Origin: Hofstenia miamia
Lineage: Eukaryota; Xenacoelomorpha; Acoela; Hofsteniidae
Assembly: GCA_900660155.1 (NCBI GenBank)
Contig: CABFPE010000140.1
Location: forward strand, 662,967 to 726,966
Length of the DNA stretch: 64,000 bases
Direction of reading: 5' to 3'
Positions 1 through 11,649 of the stretch are shown here, piece by piece. Below the pieces are notes generated by a model that saw only the letters and a list, made by a program, of their open reading frames with translations, had not been told where the DNA came from and did no database searches. The translations under genes and the position numbers were made by a program. Position 1 is the stretch's first letter. The number at the start of each line of letters is the position of its first letter.

Positions 1-844
1 TATATATATATTGTGGCTTCGGTGAGAAATCAGCATGCGTTCCTACTATTCTATCTTTTTGAGAGTTTCGAGTTGATGCGTGGATTGACCGATGTTACAA
101 AATTAACTTACTCCTCCTGCTATTAGACCTTATCCTAATAAAAGTTGATAGCAAACAGGAGATCGTATTAGGGAAGAGTGACCACACTCGGCCGACCCAC
201 TACAGATAACCTTTTAGAAGAGTCGTATAAGACTAGAGCCCTAATTAGATTAAAAAACAAAAAGCACTAATTCTTATATGCAAGTGGTGAACCTAAATGC
301 TAAGTAAAATAACCTAAGCTCAGTGCATTTCTCATCTTGTGCAATTTAGGTGAAAGCATAAATAATAAATTTCGTTATGGAGGATTAGCAGTACAAGTGC
401 CCTAACCATATGCTTAACCTAGTTAAAGGATGGCCATCAACCAGCTTTTTTGCCAAATGGGTGTCCTTTAATGATGCAGTTGAAAAATTAGAAACACATT
501 TTATAAAAGTAAAGTCAAGATAATAAAGTAAAAAAGGATTTACTAAGAATAACTGCCAATCAAAATATGAATAAATCACACATACGGTATTTATAAAAAG
601 GAACCTGGTGAAGGAATCAAACAATAGTACACTGTTGCTAACATAAATAAATAAAAGAGGTTCAGTACAACAACCTTTTAATCTAACAAAAATACTGTGT
701 AATAATTTAACAGGAATAACTAAGCTAAAATTGCACAGTTTACAAAAGAACTAAATTCATTAATTAAATTTGATAATTGGTGCAGTCAAGCATTTGGAGC
801 TTGTGATCAAGCTAGATTACACTATTACTGTTTAGACTTCTAGG
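1..844. other. AT-rich non-coding stretch
   Basis: The window opens in a short TA run. I see no reading frame with recognisable protein similarity, no RNA gene and no clear repeat boundary here. A 79-codon minus-strand open frame at 385-624 has low-complexity hydrophobic content typical of chance frames in AT-rich DNA. Confidence 0.5.
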
Positions 845-1290
845 GCATGGTTAACTGCTATTCCTCTGAATGCATTTGGCCTGAATCTTCTTCCCTCAGA
901 ATATCAAGCAGTAGCTCATTACAGTTTTGGTCTTCCACTTTGTATATTTATAGAGACCATGCCTTTACTTGCAGGAGCAAAATTGACAGAATTAGTTGGC
1001 ATTATTTACTTCACATTGTATATTCNCCCCCCCCATCTCCTGTCAAAAAGCAACATGATCTAATTCATGGGACGCACTATATTGATGATATTTTCATTTC
1101 TGTTTGGTCTGCAGGTAAATCTGCTGCACTAACTTGACTATCAATTTCCTCTGCAAATTTCAACCATTTCAAATGCAGCATCCAATGCAAGCTTGGCTCT
1201 AGTAGTAGTTGAAGATCACAAATAATCAAAACACTTTAATAATTGTGATTCTGAAGTATATTTATTGTGCTCTTGGCCTTAGAAACCCTA
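845..1290 (+). pseudogene. Relic of zinc-knuckle / nuclease-like module of an RT-associated mobile element
   Basis: Read on the + strand, the sequence begins with a WLTAIPL-type motif and continues with LPSEYQ. It then shows a DHAFTC zinc-knuckle-like segment and, after the N at 1026, an IHGTHYIDDIFI..WSAGKSAA stretch. This order (WL..P, GDHA..C, R-H, then W..GK..ALD) is one I recognise from the C-terminal part of many unannotated, RT-linked invertebrate mobile-element proteins. The pattern resembles a restriction-like endonuclease. The pieces lie in more than one frame, so the copy is dead. A related module of another subfamily lies at 57285-57885. The family identification is from memory of the motif pattern and is inference. 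Confidence 0.45.
1026..1026. other. Single ambiguous base (N) before a C-run
   Basis: A lone N directly precedes a run of seven C. This is probably a base-calling or join uncertainty rather than biology. Confidence 0.8.
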
Positions 1291-2159
1291 GGGAGCTTCT
1301 CAGCTACCTCAATTAAGATATCTTAGAAGCTGTTACTCTTTGTAGAATCACAGAAAATTCACAATAGAGATGTGGCTACGGATCTCTTTAGATTTTGCAG
1401 TCTCTCTCAATTGAACTAATGCAAAGCAATGCTAATATGATTTTAGCAAGACCCCTGTAGTTTCAACATTACATTGTAATAAAGTATGCTGTAAATCATA
1501 TTAAATTAATAGTGTGAATTTGTAGATAATTTTTCTTAATCATTGTAATGTTGATTTGTGCAATTATTCCAATTTTTTACTTTCAAATATAATAATGTAT
1601 GCTGTATTAAAACAATTTTGTAAAAAATTAATACTATAAAATATAATTAAAAAATGAAAATTTTGTAAGTAGAAGTTTTTTTTCCAGAACCATTTGAGAT
1701 CATTTTGAGTGACACATGTTTTAATTCATAAACAGTTTACATAGTGATATATCTCTTAGAAATTACACCCATTAGGACTTATAGAAAGACATTTTCCATA
1801 TTGTTATTCCTATACAGAATCAATTTATGTGCAATGCATAGAAGAAAAGGTACATTGTACTGGTGAAAAAATGAAAAAACAGTTTGGGCTCTATTTTAGA
1901 AATTACCATACTAATTAAATATGTTTACATACACAAAATATATTTTTCCATTATTGGCATATAATATAAATAAATAAAACCAATAATAAGTTAATTTAAT
2001 TACTGCACACACTAAGTGTAAAAGGGAAATCTGACAATATAGCATAACAAAATAAAAACACTTTAACAATTTAGAAACACAGATATGGATGGGTGTGAAC
2101 TGTTTCAACATTTGATGTAATCAGAATAGTTCCAAGAACTAAATACTCAATAGTACACA
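1291..2159. other. AT-rich non-coding stretch
   Basis: No supported gene. The minus-strand open frame at 1911-2111 is hydrophobic, low complexity and has no motif. The right edge abuts the 3' end of the LINE relic that follows. Confidence 0.5.
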
Positions 2160-3900
2160 GGATAAAAGATTTATTGTGTTGCACAGTTCAGGCATAATAT
2201 GTTCTAAAGAGAGATTGAATAGAATCCATATTGCTTTTGAACTTATGAATTTTGTGATAAAGTGGATGTACATTATTGTTCATAATCTTCCTAATAGTTA
2301 ATACAAATCTATTTTTAAGCTGGGATTCAATTATGTCAATCATGCATAATGGTCTCCAAAGGTCCTTCCTCTGTTTCTCCAATAAATAAGTACCATGCCT
2401 TACTGCAGTATACATATAGTGAGGGAGCACATATACCATAAACATTTCCTTTCTCATTCTATCTGTAGAGAAGCTGTAAATATGAGAAATAGCTTTAATA
2501 GAGCAGTTTATTGTTTTGATCATATGAATTGCTTGTTTCTTTCATTTTAGTTGACCATCAATAAGCAACCCCAAATATTTCACCACTTCAACCTGGGGAA
2601 CAAGGTTATTGTCAATGTCAACCTGTGAATAATTGGTGAGTCTATCCAGTCTTCTACTACCAAGATTAACTCCTCACACTTCTTTTTATTTAAAATCAAG
2701 TTGTGCTGGGTTGAAAAAATTTCTATTTTATAATTCTCCTCTTTATATTGAACTACATCATCTGCATTACATATCTTCATCAACAACCTTGTGTCATCAG
2801 AATACCTTTCACAGCTTGACAAAAATTGCAAATCTACTCCTTCAACCTTTGAATTATCCATATGCCTTCTTGATCTATCTCACTTAGTTCATTCAGAAGC
2901 TGGTTCTAGAAAAAGTTATTAAACACTGACAAATAGTCCAATGCATTTGGGAGCTTCAAAATTCAGCATTATTTTTGTAACAGACATAATAGGACATCAA
3001 TTGTTCAATAGTTCTTTCTATATACAAACTGATATTTGTCTTGTTTATCAACAATTGTCTTCTGCAGGTACTCAAGCATAATTCTTTCAATGCAATGTGC
3101 AAATACTGGTGTTACAACAACAGGTCATATAGTAGAGGGTTCCTGAATAGAAGAGTTGGTTTTCTTCTTTGGAAGGGTCACCAGACCAGTTTTCTATGTC
3201 TGTGGATAAATAACATCATCAAAACATTTCATGTATAATATTGCAAAAGGATCTGATAACACATGTGCACACTTTTTGAAAATCCTAGCAAGAATTGTGT
3301 TTACTTTTACAGCTCTAAAGATATCCTTTACTTTCACTAATAACTCATCAAAATCAATATGAGCATTAATATCATTATCTGGTAGCATCAAGATACCATC
3401 ATTAGACAAATCACTATTAAAATGTGTAAAGTATTTATTCAATTTCTCAGCCTCATCTATGTTCAGTTCTAAAGAAATATGTACCTTAGATGACCTTCAC
3501 TTAATTACTCTGCTAATCTCTTCCCTTGTTATTATTTGCATTTTTTCTTGTTGGAATTCAAATAATATCTTATTAATTAGTTGTTGCATCTTATTTCTTA
3601 GAACTATATTTTGATCTTCAATAGCATCCATCTTTTGTCTTAGAAGAATCTCATGGCAGATGTTTATTCAAAAATACCTTCTTTACCCTTTTCTTAGGAA
3701 TAATGCATTCACTAATAAATTATACACAACATTCAGTCATTGTCAACATTTCATAAATACAAGATAAGCTTTGCAGAAGATCCCAATCAGCATTTTGGTG
3801 TTCATCATTGAGCATAAGCACATTATAGTCATTTAAATTGTATTGAAGAGCATACTGATGTTAAAATTTTTGCCCACATGTTTTCAATCTGAGAAGAAAT
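2160..3900 (-). mobile_element. Degenerate LINE (non-LTR retrotransposon) reverse transcriptase region
   Basis: On the minus strand, from about 3900 down to 2160, pieces of a non-LTR reverse transcriptase appear in the expected order. The first is an entry region around 3440-3200 (ARIFKKC, PFAILYMKCF). The catalytic YSDDT box, a variant of YADD, follows near 2800, then NLILNKKKCE near 2690. A C-terminal domain with VLPHYMY runs down to a stop at 2188. The frame is interrupted several times. Just past the stop a CAATAAAT motif suggests the 3' end of the element near 2160. No endonuclease domain is visible upstream, so it is 5'-truncated. It is an old inactive copy; the clade cannot be set from what remains. 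Confidence 0.75.
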
Positions 3901-5010
3901 ATACTTCTGTGGCATAATTGTGTGGAGTACAAAGCATAACAAAGAAAGTAACTAAGAACTATCAGTAATTTAATTAATTATACTTTTTTAAAAAACACAA
4001 TTATTATCCTTTTAATTTTTAAAAAAACATTTGTGCAGTTTCACATAACATTTTTCAGCAAAATGGCAAATGATGATGTTGTGTAATCAACAGCAGATGA
4101 ACAAATTAGCAAAGTATAAACAAACTTGAACTATGAACAGGTAGATGCCAATTGTCTAAATCTTTATGCAATATGATTATAAATAGCATAAAATTGAACT
4201 ATTTAGTGATGAATTAACTTCATTTGATTTCTTATTTTGTACTATCAGGTTTGATTATACATGTAAACAGAAAGCTAAACATTTGAGTGCATAAGTAGTA
4301 CCCAGTGGTCCCCAGTTTTTTACTAAAGTGACTCTTGGAGCTGATGGACATACAGCTATTCACAATGTGGTGCATCTGGTAGTTGTGGACTTCCTCCATC
4401 ATATGCTCCTAAGTTAAGTCTATGTGTAGGGGTTTTATTTCATATTAGCTTTCCAACAGATTCATTCACTATTATAACTCAGTTCATTAAATAGCTGGAT
4501 GGCTACCTTTAGGGTAACCCTTTTTAGATCCAAATTACTAAGGTATAATAATAAGCTTTATTATACAATGACAGTTCTATAGACAGTTCTATATGTGCCC
4601 TTACATTATTACTGTTAAGCTTCCAATTTCTGCTGACCATATTGATTGTTCACATGTATTTAGAACATCATTGTATCTATATACATGTAGGGTTATTATT
4701 GGTAATAACAAGAACAATCAATACACTAAATTGATAGGGAATTATGATACACAATCACTGAGAACACATTTCCACACCATGAGCTTTGTCTGTGAGTCAC
4801 ATAACTTCCATGGTAACTGGTGATGCCATTCCACTCCATGTTCCTCTTTGGGCTGCAGTGTGTAGCATCAGGTTACAACCCTGATAACTTCTTGTGCTTT
4901 TGATCTAAATGAGTTGTTAGTAATACCTTGACTTGCTAAGAATGAATAGCTTAGTGAAATATTTCTGAAGATCTCCTAGTACAGATTCTATACTACTATG
5001 GTCTGAGTAG
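3901..5010. other. Non-coding stretch between LINE relic and composite repeat
   Basis: No supported gene. The plus open frame 4593-4823 has no recognisable domain. Nothing in it suggests an exon (no conserved block flanked by convincing splice sites). Confidence 0.45.
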
Positions 5011-6671
5011 TTAAGATGGGCAGAAGGAGTCCCTATTGGCACACCCTAAAGATCCCATAGCACCCATAAATATAGGCCATAGGGTAATAAAGCAATTCTA
5101 TTGAACACCATTTAGTGACAAAATATTTTGACAAAATTAAATTGAGCAAATTAATTTTTTGACCAAGTTTTTATTTTTGTTTTCCAGGATTTGGGCAAAG
5201 TGATATAATTGATAACAGGAAAAGTTTTGAGAGAATTAAAATAAATTTTTGACAAAGTTTTTATTTTAGACAAACTGACATATTTGCTTCTGTTAATATA
5301 GTATGACATGTTCATTGTAACAATGTTTTTAATTATGCAACACTCTGTATTAAGGAAAATAATTCATAGATGTAAAAGTTAACACTTGGGTATAACATTT
5401 GTATAGACATATATTTCAACATGTATTAAAATTAATCAAAGATATAGCATGAGAGATGTAAAAAAATAATTTTAGCAATTGTGTATAAATTGTACTAATG
5501 TAAAAGCATACATTACACAACAACTCTGAGTGATGAAGTTCTTAAGCCATGTTTGTTGTAACAATGCTTAATCATGCAACAAGGAAAATAATTGATAGAA
5601 GTGAAACTCATTTTCTGGTAATATCCAAACACTATACTCACATGAAATAGACATACATTTTCAAAAACAAGATAGAAATATCCGCCAAAACATATGAAAT
5701 ATACCATTGATAAATCAATAAAAAATTGAAATGTCTGATATACATGACAAGGGCAAGTTTGTTTTCACCAATATCCAAAATAAAAAATGGAATATATATT
5801 CACCATGCTTAGGCATTACATGTGAAACAAAATATGTTGTATATGAGCTGTTTTTGTGCAGACCAAGTTATTGTGCAGAGTTTCACTACATCTAGCAAAT
5901 TTTCACAGAGGTATCACCATTTATTTTCATAGTTGACATAAGAAATCATGATGCCCAAACTTGTGGTTCCAGATTATTCAGTACATTGTAAGCTGATGTA
6001 TCCATAATAGCAATCTATTAATTCATCCCTTCAAAATTACTCATGGTTCCATGTTGAATTAACCATTCTAAATGTGTAAAATGTTTGTCAATAGGTAAAC
6101 AAAGCTAGTTAATAGTATATAATTTAAATACAAAATAACCAAGTGCATGTTAATTAGAAGACAAGTTGCTAAGAATTTTGAGGAACAAATGTCATTTAAG
6201 TAAGCTGATGTATCCATAATAGTAATGTATTAATTCACCCAACAAAAATTACTTGTGCCCCCAAAACACTGTTTCAAATGTGATGGATGTTTTTTTTGAA
6301 ATTGCTTTGCAAATAAGTCTGAAAATCTCCTTGTACAAACTGTAACTCAAATAAAAATTTAAACCCTAGGTTAAGATGGATTCCTTCTCAAAAAAGAAAA
6401 GGAAGAAATTTATGATTTAATTGACTCAAGAAGATGTACTTCTTGTCAAGTGTGACTCTCAGAGAAAGAAAGCAAACCAGAACTGATTTAAGAAAATATA
6501 CTTCTTGTCAAAAAAACAATCCTCCCTGAAATCAAAAATTAGATAGAATGCTAACTATTTTACACAATGCAGGCCTACATGTGAATGGCAATAAATGTGA
6601 AATCCTTAAAACAGAAATGGTGTTCTTGGGAAGACAAATACAACAAGAAAAAAATTAAAATGAAAAATAAT
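5011..6671 (-). repeat. Composite dispersed repeat, inverted partner at 23251-24890
   Basis: The reverse complement of this segment reappears at 23251-24890. Much of it is nearly identical (one difference in about 195 bases around 5513-5707), with lower similarity near the 5011 end. Inside are diverged tandem duplications: two copies of a unit near 5310-5440 and 5545-5670, and two copies of a unit starting GTAAGCTGATGTATCC near 5989 and 6203. The segment near 6540-6671 is already pol-like sequence of the adjacent LTR-type fossil, and that junction is present in both partners. The repeat therefore spread after the two parts were joined. Confidence 0.8.
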
Positions 6672-8590
6672 GCTAAAGAAATGGTACAAAACATTTAAAG
6701 CCCTAAAACCAAGAAAGATCTCCAAAGAATAATAAGTTTCATAAACTACTATGGATTGTTTATACCAAATATTGCACAAAAGGCTAACAAGATGACAGCA
6801 CTGATGAAAATATCCACAATATTTGAATATACATGGAAAGAGAAGGAACAACTAGATAATGTAAAAATCAAACTTGCAAAATTACCATCTTTAAACACAC
6901 CTGATTATGAGAAAGAATTTATATTAGATTGTGATGCTAGCAATGTTGCCATAGGCGCACATTTAGGCCAGATAAAAGATGGCAAAGAGGTACCAGTACA
7001 CTTTTTTTAGCAGAATACTCAAACAAAGTGAGGAGAACTATGGATTGACCAAACTTGCACTAGTAGAGAGCATAAATAAGTTTGGATATTTCTTAATGGG
7101 TCAAACCTTCAGAGTAAGAACAGACAACAGCAGCCTCACATGGTTAAAAAAATTCTCAGGTGACAAGTCTTCAATAGTCTCAAGGTGGATAGAGTACCTA
7201 AGCAAATTTAAATTCACAATAGAAAACAAAAATGGCAACCTTTATACAGTGCTACTTATTGAATACCAGCAAGACACAGAAAAATTAAATGGAGAAAATG
7301 TTCAAATTCCTACCACAATGAATACAAGAAGCTACCACAAATAAATGCTGACAAGAAAGGAAAACCAATAATGCTAATAGTCATAAAGGAAGAAATCCAA
7401 GATGACAAAGCACAATTTGGAAAAATCATCAAAAGCTACTTCCAAAGGTATAAATGGAAATTAAACAAAAACAGATTCCTATATGTTGAGGGAAAAACAC
7501 TGAGGGTAGTGGTACCTGAATAATATAAAAGAGAACTTGTAAGCAAAATACATGAAAATGGACACCTTGGAATTATACAAACTGAAATGACATTCAATGC
7601 AAGATTTGTAATGATATCTGTCAGGAAAACAGTGGAAGATATCATTAATAAATACACAACTCAACAATAAAAATCATTTTCCAAAACAAATGGCACCTTT
7701 AGAGATAATAATAGCTACATCACCTAAGCAAATAGTTCAAATACATGTGGAAAAATTGTCACAAGATGATGAAGGCTACCAGTATATATTAGTCATAGTA
7801 GACAACTTCACTAAGTATGCCCACATGATACCCCTAGCAAAAACAGATGCAGAAAAAATAATGAAGGAGCTGATTCTAAAGTTTGGTCCAATGGAAACAA
7901 TCATATCTGATTGCAGAGTACAATTTAAAAGTAAGCTATTTAAAGAATTGACAAAACTAATGGAGATACTAAATTAAAAAACATCAGCATATCATCCACA
8001 AGCAAATGGTGCTGTAGAAAGATTAAATAGAACTATGATCAAATTACTAATTGTAATGACATCCAGAATCAGTGGAAAAGACTGGAGAGAAGTATTAGAA
8101 ATTGTAGAGTATTTTTACAACACATCAGTACAATCCACCACAGGCATAACACCATAAAAAACAATGTATGGCAGAGAAGCTACAACACCAGTTTCAATGC
8201 AATACTAATCATACTCTGAAAAGCCAGACAATGAATATGTTAAAAAACTGAAAGATCAGATAACTGGAATTCACAAAACAATGTGTCACAATATTAAGGA
8301 ATCAACCATTAGGCAAGAGAGGAACTTCAATGAGAAAATATACAGCAAACCACACAAGAAAGGGGACAAAGTTTACACATACACACTAATGAGAACACAA
8401 AACATAAATGAGGTGAGAAAACTAAAAACACAGTGGGCAGGGCCATACACTATACAACAAACACTACTTAACAATAACTATTAACTAAATGATAGAAGGA
8501 TATTACACTTCCAAAACCTAAAAAGGGCAATGACAGACATAGAACAAATCACATTAGATAAAAATGCAGAATTTAAAATTATATGAGAAA
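6540..8590 (+). mobile_element. Ty3/gypsy-type LTR retroelement fossil (pol region)
   Basis: This is a broken copy of the pol region of a Ty3/gypsy-like retroelement on the + strand. The parts appear in the family order. The end of the reverse transcriptase is near 6560-6640 (AGLHVNGNKC, FLG). RNase H runs from about 6880 to 7260 (LDCDAS, RTDNSSL). The integrase core runs from about 7690 to 8170 (the DNF.KY motif, an IISD motif and YHPQANGAVE), with a short post-core segment to about 8480. Gag, protease and most of the RT are absent. I could not identify flanking LTRs. Numerous interruptions mark it as an old fossil. Confidence 0.85.
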
Positions 8591-8598
8591 ATGAAGTC

Positions 8599-11500
8599 AT
8601 GTATACACATATGAATGAACTCAATAGTGTCTGCAAGGAGGACTTTGATGATGAATACACAGCTAATATCAACACTATGGAAACAGAAAAAAGAATTATT
8701 CCCCAGAGGGCAGCTAAAGATAAATCTAAATACTACCCTGAAATATGGGATATTAATCTATTAACTGAATTTAGGAAGAACAATGAAACATACAAGTCAA
8801 AATGAGAATTGATCACCACTTAAATGCAGGAAAGTGAGAAGGAAGACCCCACAATCTCATTGTCAACAAAGGACAGGTGAATGAAGTCACAAAACCATCA
8901 GGAGTCAACTAAAGGGCATGTGGTCTGGGGCTGTGGAAAACTCTCAAAAATGACTCCAGAGTATGATCTCAGTGGAATAACACTCTCAGAACCCCACCAG
9001 CAAATCTTGATGCCAACTAAAGGACAAAGAGTATGTAGCAACAACTCAAAGTCCTCCTCAACAACTAAAGGTCAGGGGTACTAAGATCTGTGATCAACTA
9101 AAGGATCCAGATATCAAAGAAATTAGCAATGACTCTCAAATTGATATATTGGAACAACCTTCTACAAGCTTGCAGCCATTCTCATTCAAGCAGCTCTCAA
9201 CTACATCCCTATCACATCAATTGTCCAGATCAGAAGATTGAGAAAGCACATGACAAAGATAGGGAAAGAACAAATACATTCCTACCTCATAGCAAATAAG
9301 CAGATGAGATACAAAGCACATGACAACCTGTCTCCAGAAACAAAACACTTTATAAAGAAGCATTCCACAGAAAAGGAAAGAGATGGATTGTCAATACCAG
9401 TAGTGATTGACAAAGCAAACAGACCCACATGCAATAAAATTATTTCATACAACTGAAACATCAATGAGAATCTAAACAGCCCATACTTTTGAAGTACCAT
9501 GCACATTACATTTGATGATCAGTTAGTTCATAGCAAGAACTAACACCAGGAAACAAATACTAGAGTTTCTAAAGAAACTCACAGAGAAACTAGAGAACAC
9601 ATTCATAATGGAAACTGCCAATGAGACAAACCTATTGGAATTTGTTTCAACAGATCTTAAACTCAACCTGATAATGCCAGTAGAGAGGATTATGGCTGAG
9701 CAAAAAATAGCAATTGATCTCTACTATCATACAAAAATGATGGAAATAACACAAACAGGAGGTGAAATATAGGAAGTAGGCAACATATATCTTAAATGTA
9801 GCATGAACCAAACAACTGCACATCTAAAGCAAATATCAGACATATGAAGTGAGATCAAAGGAGACCAACCAATCCAAGACAGATGGAAAAAAATAGACAT
9901 TGAATCACTGATCAAAACATACCACAAAACAGTGGAGAAAACAATATACAAAAAAAGGAGAGCTTACAAGATGGGGTCAAACAGCAACTTCAAAAACATG
10001 ATATTTGAGGAAATCAATGCATCAGAAATAAGAACTTGAACATCAATCTGGATACTAGTGATTGCTTTAATGGACAATAACAAACTGGAACTCCCAGTGT
10101 CAAAGAAAGAGAGACAGTTGATTGTGAAAAACAGGAAATATGATTTCACACTATCACCTATAGTAAGCAATGTAAAAAATTGGATATTACAAGCTGTAAG
10201 CATAACAACACTATTGCCTATGAAGAAACCACTACAACAGTTCAAAAAATACTTTACCAGATTGATGAGGAGTGAACAAACACTGGGAAGACCAAAAATC
10301 ATTGAACTTGCAAACAACACAGGAATCTGTCCAACAGAAATAGACATATTGAGTGATGCAACAGAAAATACATGTGGGGAGTGACATTTAACTGCAAATT
10401 AAGTGCACTGAAGAAACAACCATGGTTGATTACAAGGAACTTAATCAGAAGAGAACAAGCCAAAACTGTAGAAACTGTCAAGAAAATAAAAAAATCAGGT
10501 GCAAATAAAATAATCAAAAAGGAAATACATGAATATATGATGGACTACCCAAAGTGCACATACAACAAAATGATGAAAACATCAGAAGTAATACTGAAAG
10601 AAGAACAAATGTGCTCCATAGAGATAATAGAGATGTGTAGTAAGTCTCAAGGAGAGATGGACAGGGAAACCCAATTACTACAATCATCTGAGATTGCTCT
10701 AATGCCAAAAACACAGAGGGAGATAGACAAGATAAACCTGAAGAAATGGGGAGAACACATTCTGAGCAAAATATTGTGGGTCAATAGAGATGACAAGAGG
10801 CTGCTAGTAGAGATAACAGTTAAGCAAAGTCCAAAGAATATACAGTGAAGTATATGAAAAGGAAACAAAGTTGCTGATCAAATTGCTATGCCCCAAGGCA
10901 TTCACAAGAACTGAAATCACACAAATGCTGCAGCCACACAATCAACTAGCAGTCAACATTGAATGTATAACCTCAAAAATAATGATAGCAAAAGAAACCA
11001 CACACAAACTCATGAAAAGCAGATTTACTAACTCATTTTATGAAGCATCAGAATCTTGAAAAACAATGACCCAGGAACATTTGGACTAGCAACAAATGCC
11101 AAAATGGAAAGCACATATGAGAACATCAAAAAATATACACTGACAATGTTGCTTCAACATACACCACCCCCCAAAATTTCAATACCTATGCTCCTACCAA
11201 TCTGGAGACTAAAGAATAAAAGAGTCACAAAGGCATTTTGGCATGAAGAGAACACCTACATCAACACTAGAGAAAAAGCATTGGAGAAAATACGTGATGA
11301 GAGATATCAAAAAATCAGAAGCACCACTTCTGAAGAATGATAACAAAGAATGAATATATATATATATATAAAGGGCAAAGTAACAACCTACAATTTATAT
11401 GAAGAGGGTGAGCCAATTTGCAAACAAATAAATAAAGTAAGAGTGGAGATCGAAAAAAGACCAATGAAGATGGGTATACTCTTTTCTGGTATCAATGACA

Positions 11501-11640
11501 TAGTATGGGGAGAACTATGGAGCAACATGTACAACTACTATGATGTCACAAGAACATTAGGGGTAATTACAATGATATGCTTGAGAAAAAACAATCTGGA
11601 AAGATAAGATGAGAGGAAGTTAAAGAAAACATCAGCAACA
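8599..11640 (+). other. A-rich coding-like tract downstream of integrase, unassigned
   Basis: For about 3 kb after the integrase the + strand stays A-rich and purine-biased like the pol region. It contains a series of moderate open frames rich in K, E, N and T (for example 10058-10384, 10372-10848 and 11056-11340). I recognise no domain in them. Position and composition suggest further genes of the same LTR-type fossil, such as an extra downstream ORF, or a second element inserted beside it. It is broken. The composition changes abruptly to ordinary AT-rich DNA near 11640. A short TA run sits near 11354. Confidence 0.4.
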
Positions 11641-11649
11641 TATTTCAAA

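Noticed and set aside
5513-5707. 64-residue open frame conserved at 24189-24383 as a small gene
   Set aside because: Conservation simply reflects the recent inverted duplication of the whole repeat. The surrounding non-coding sequence is equally conserved.
9964-11340. Minus-strand open frames opposite the A-rich tract as genes
   Set aside because: They are hydrophobic mirror frames of A-rich plus-strand sequence, with no motif and no start context.
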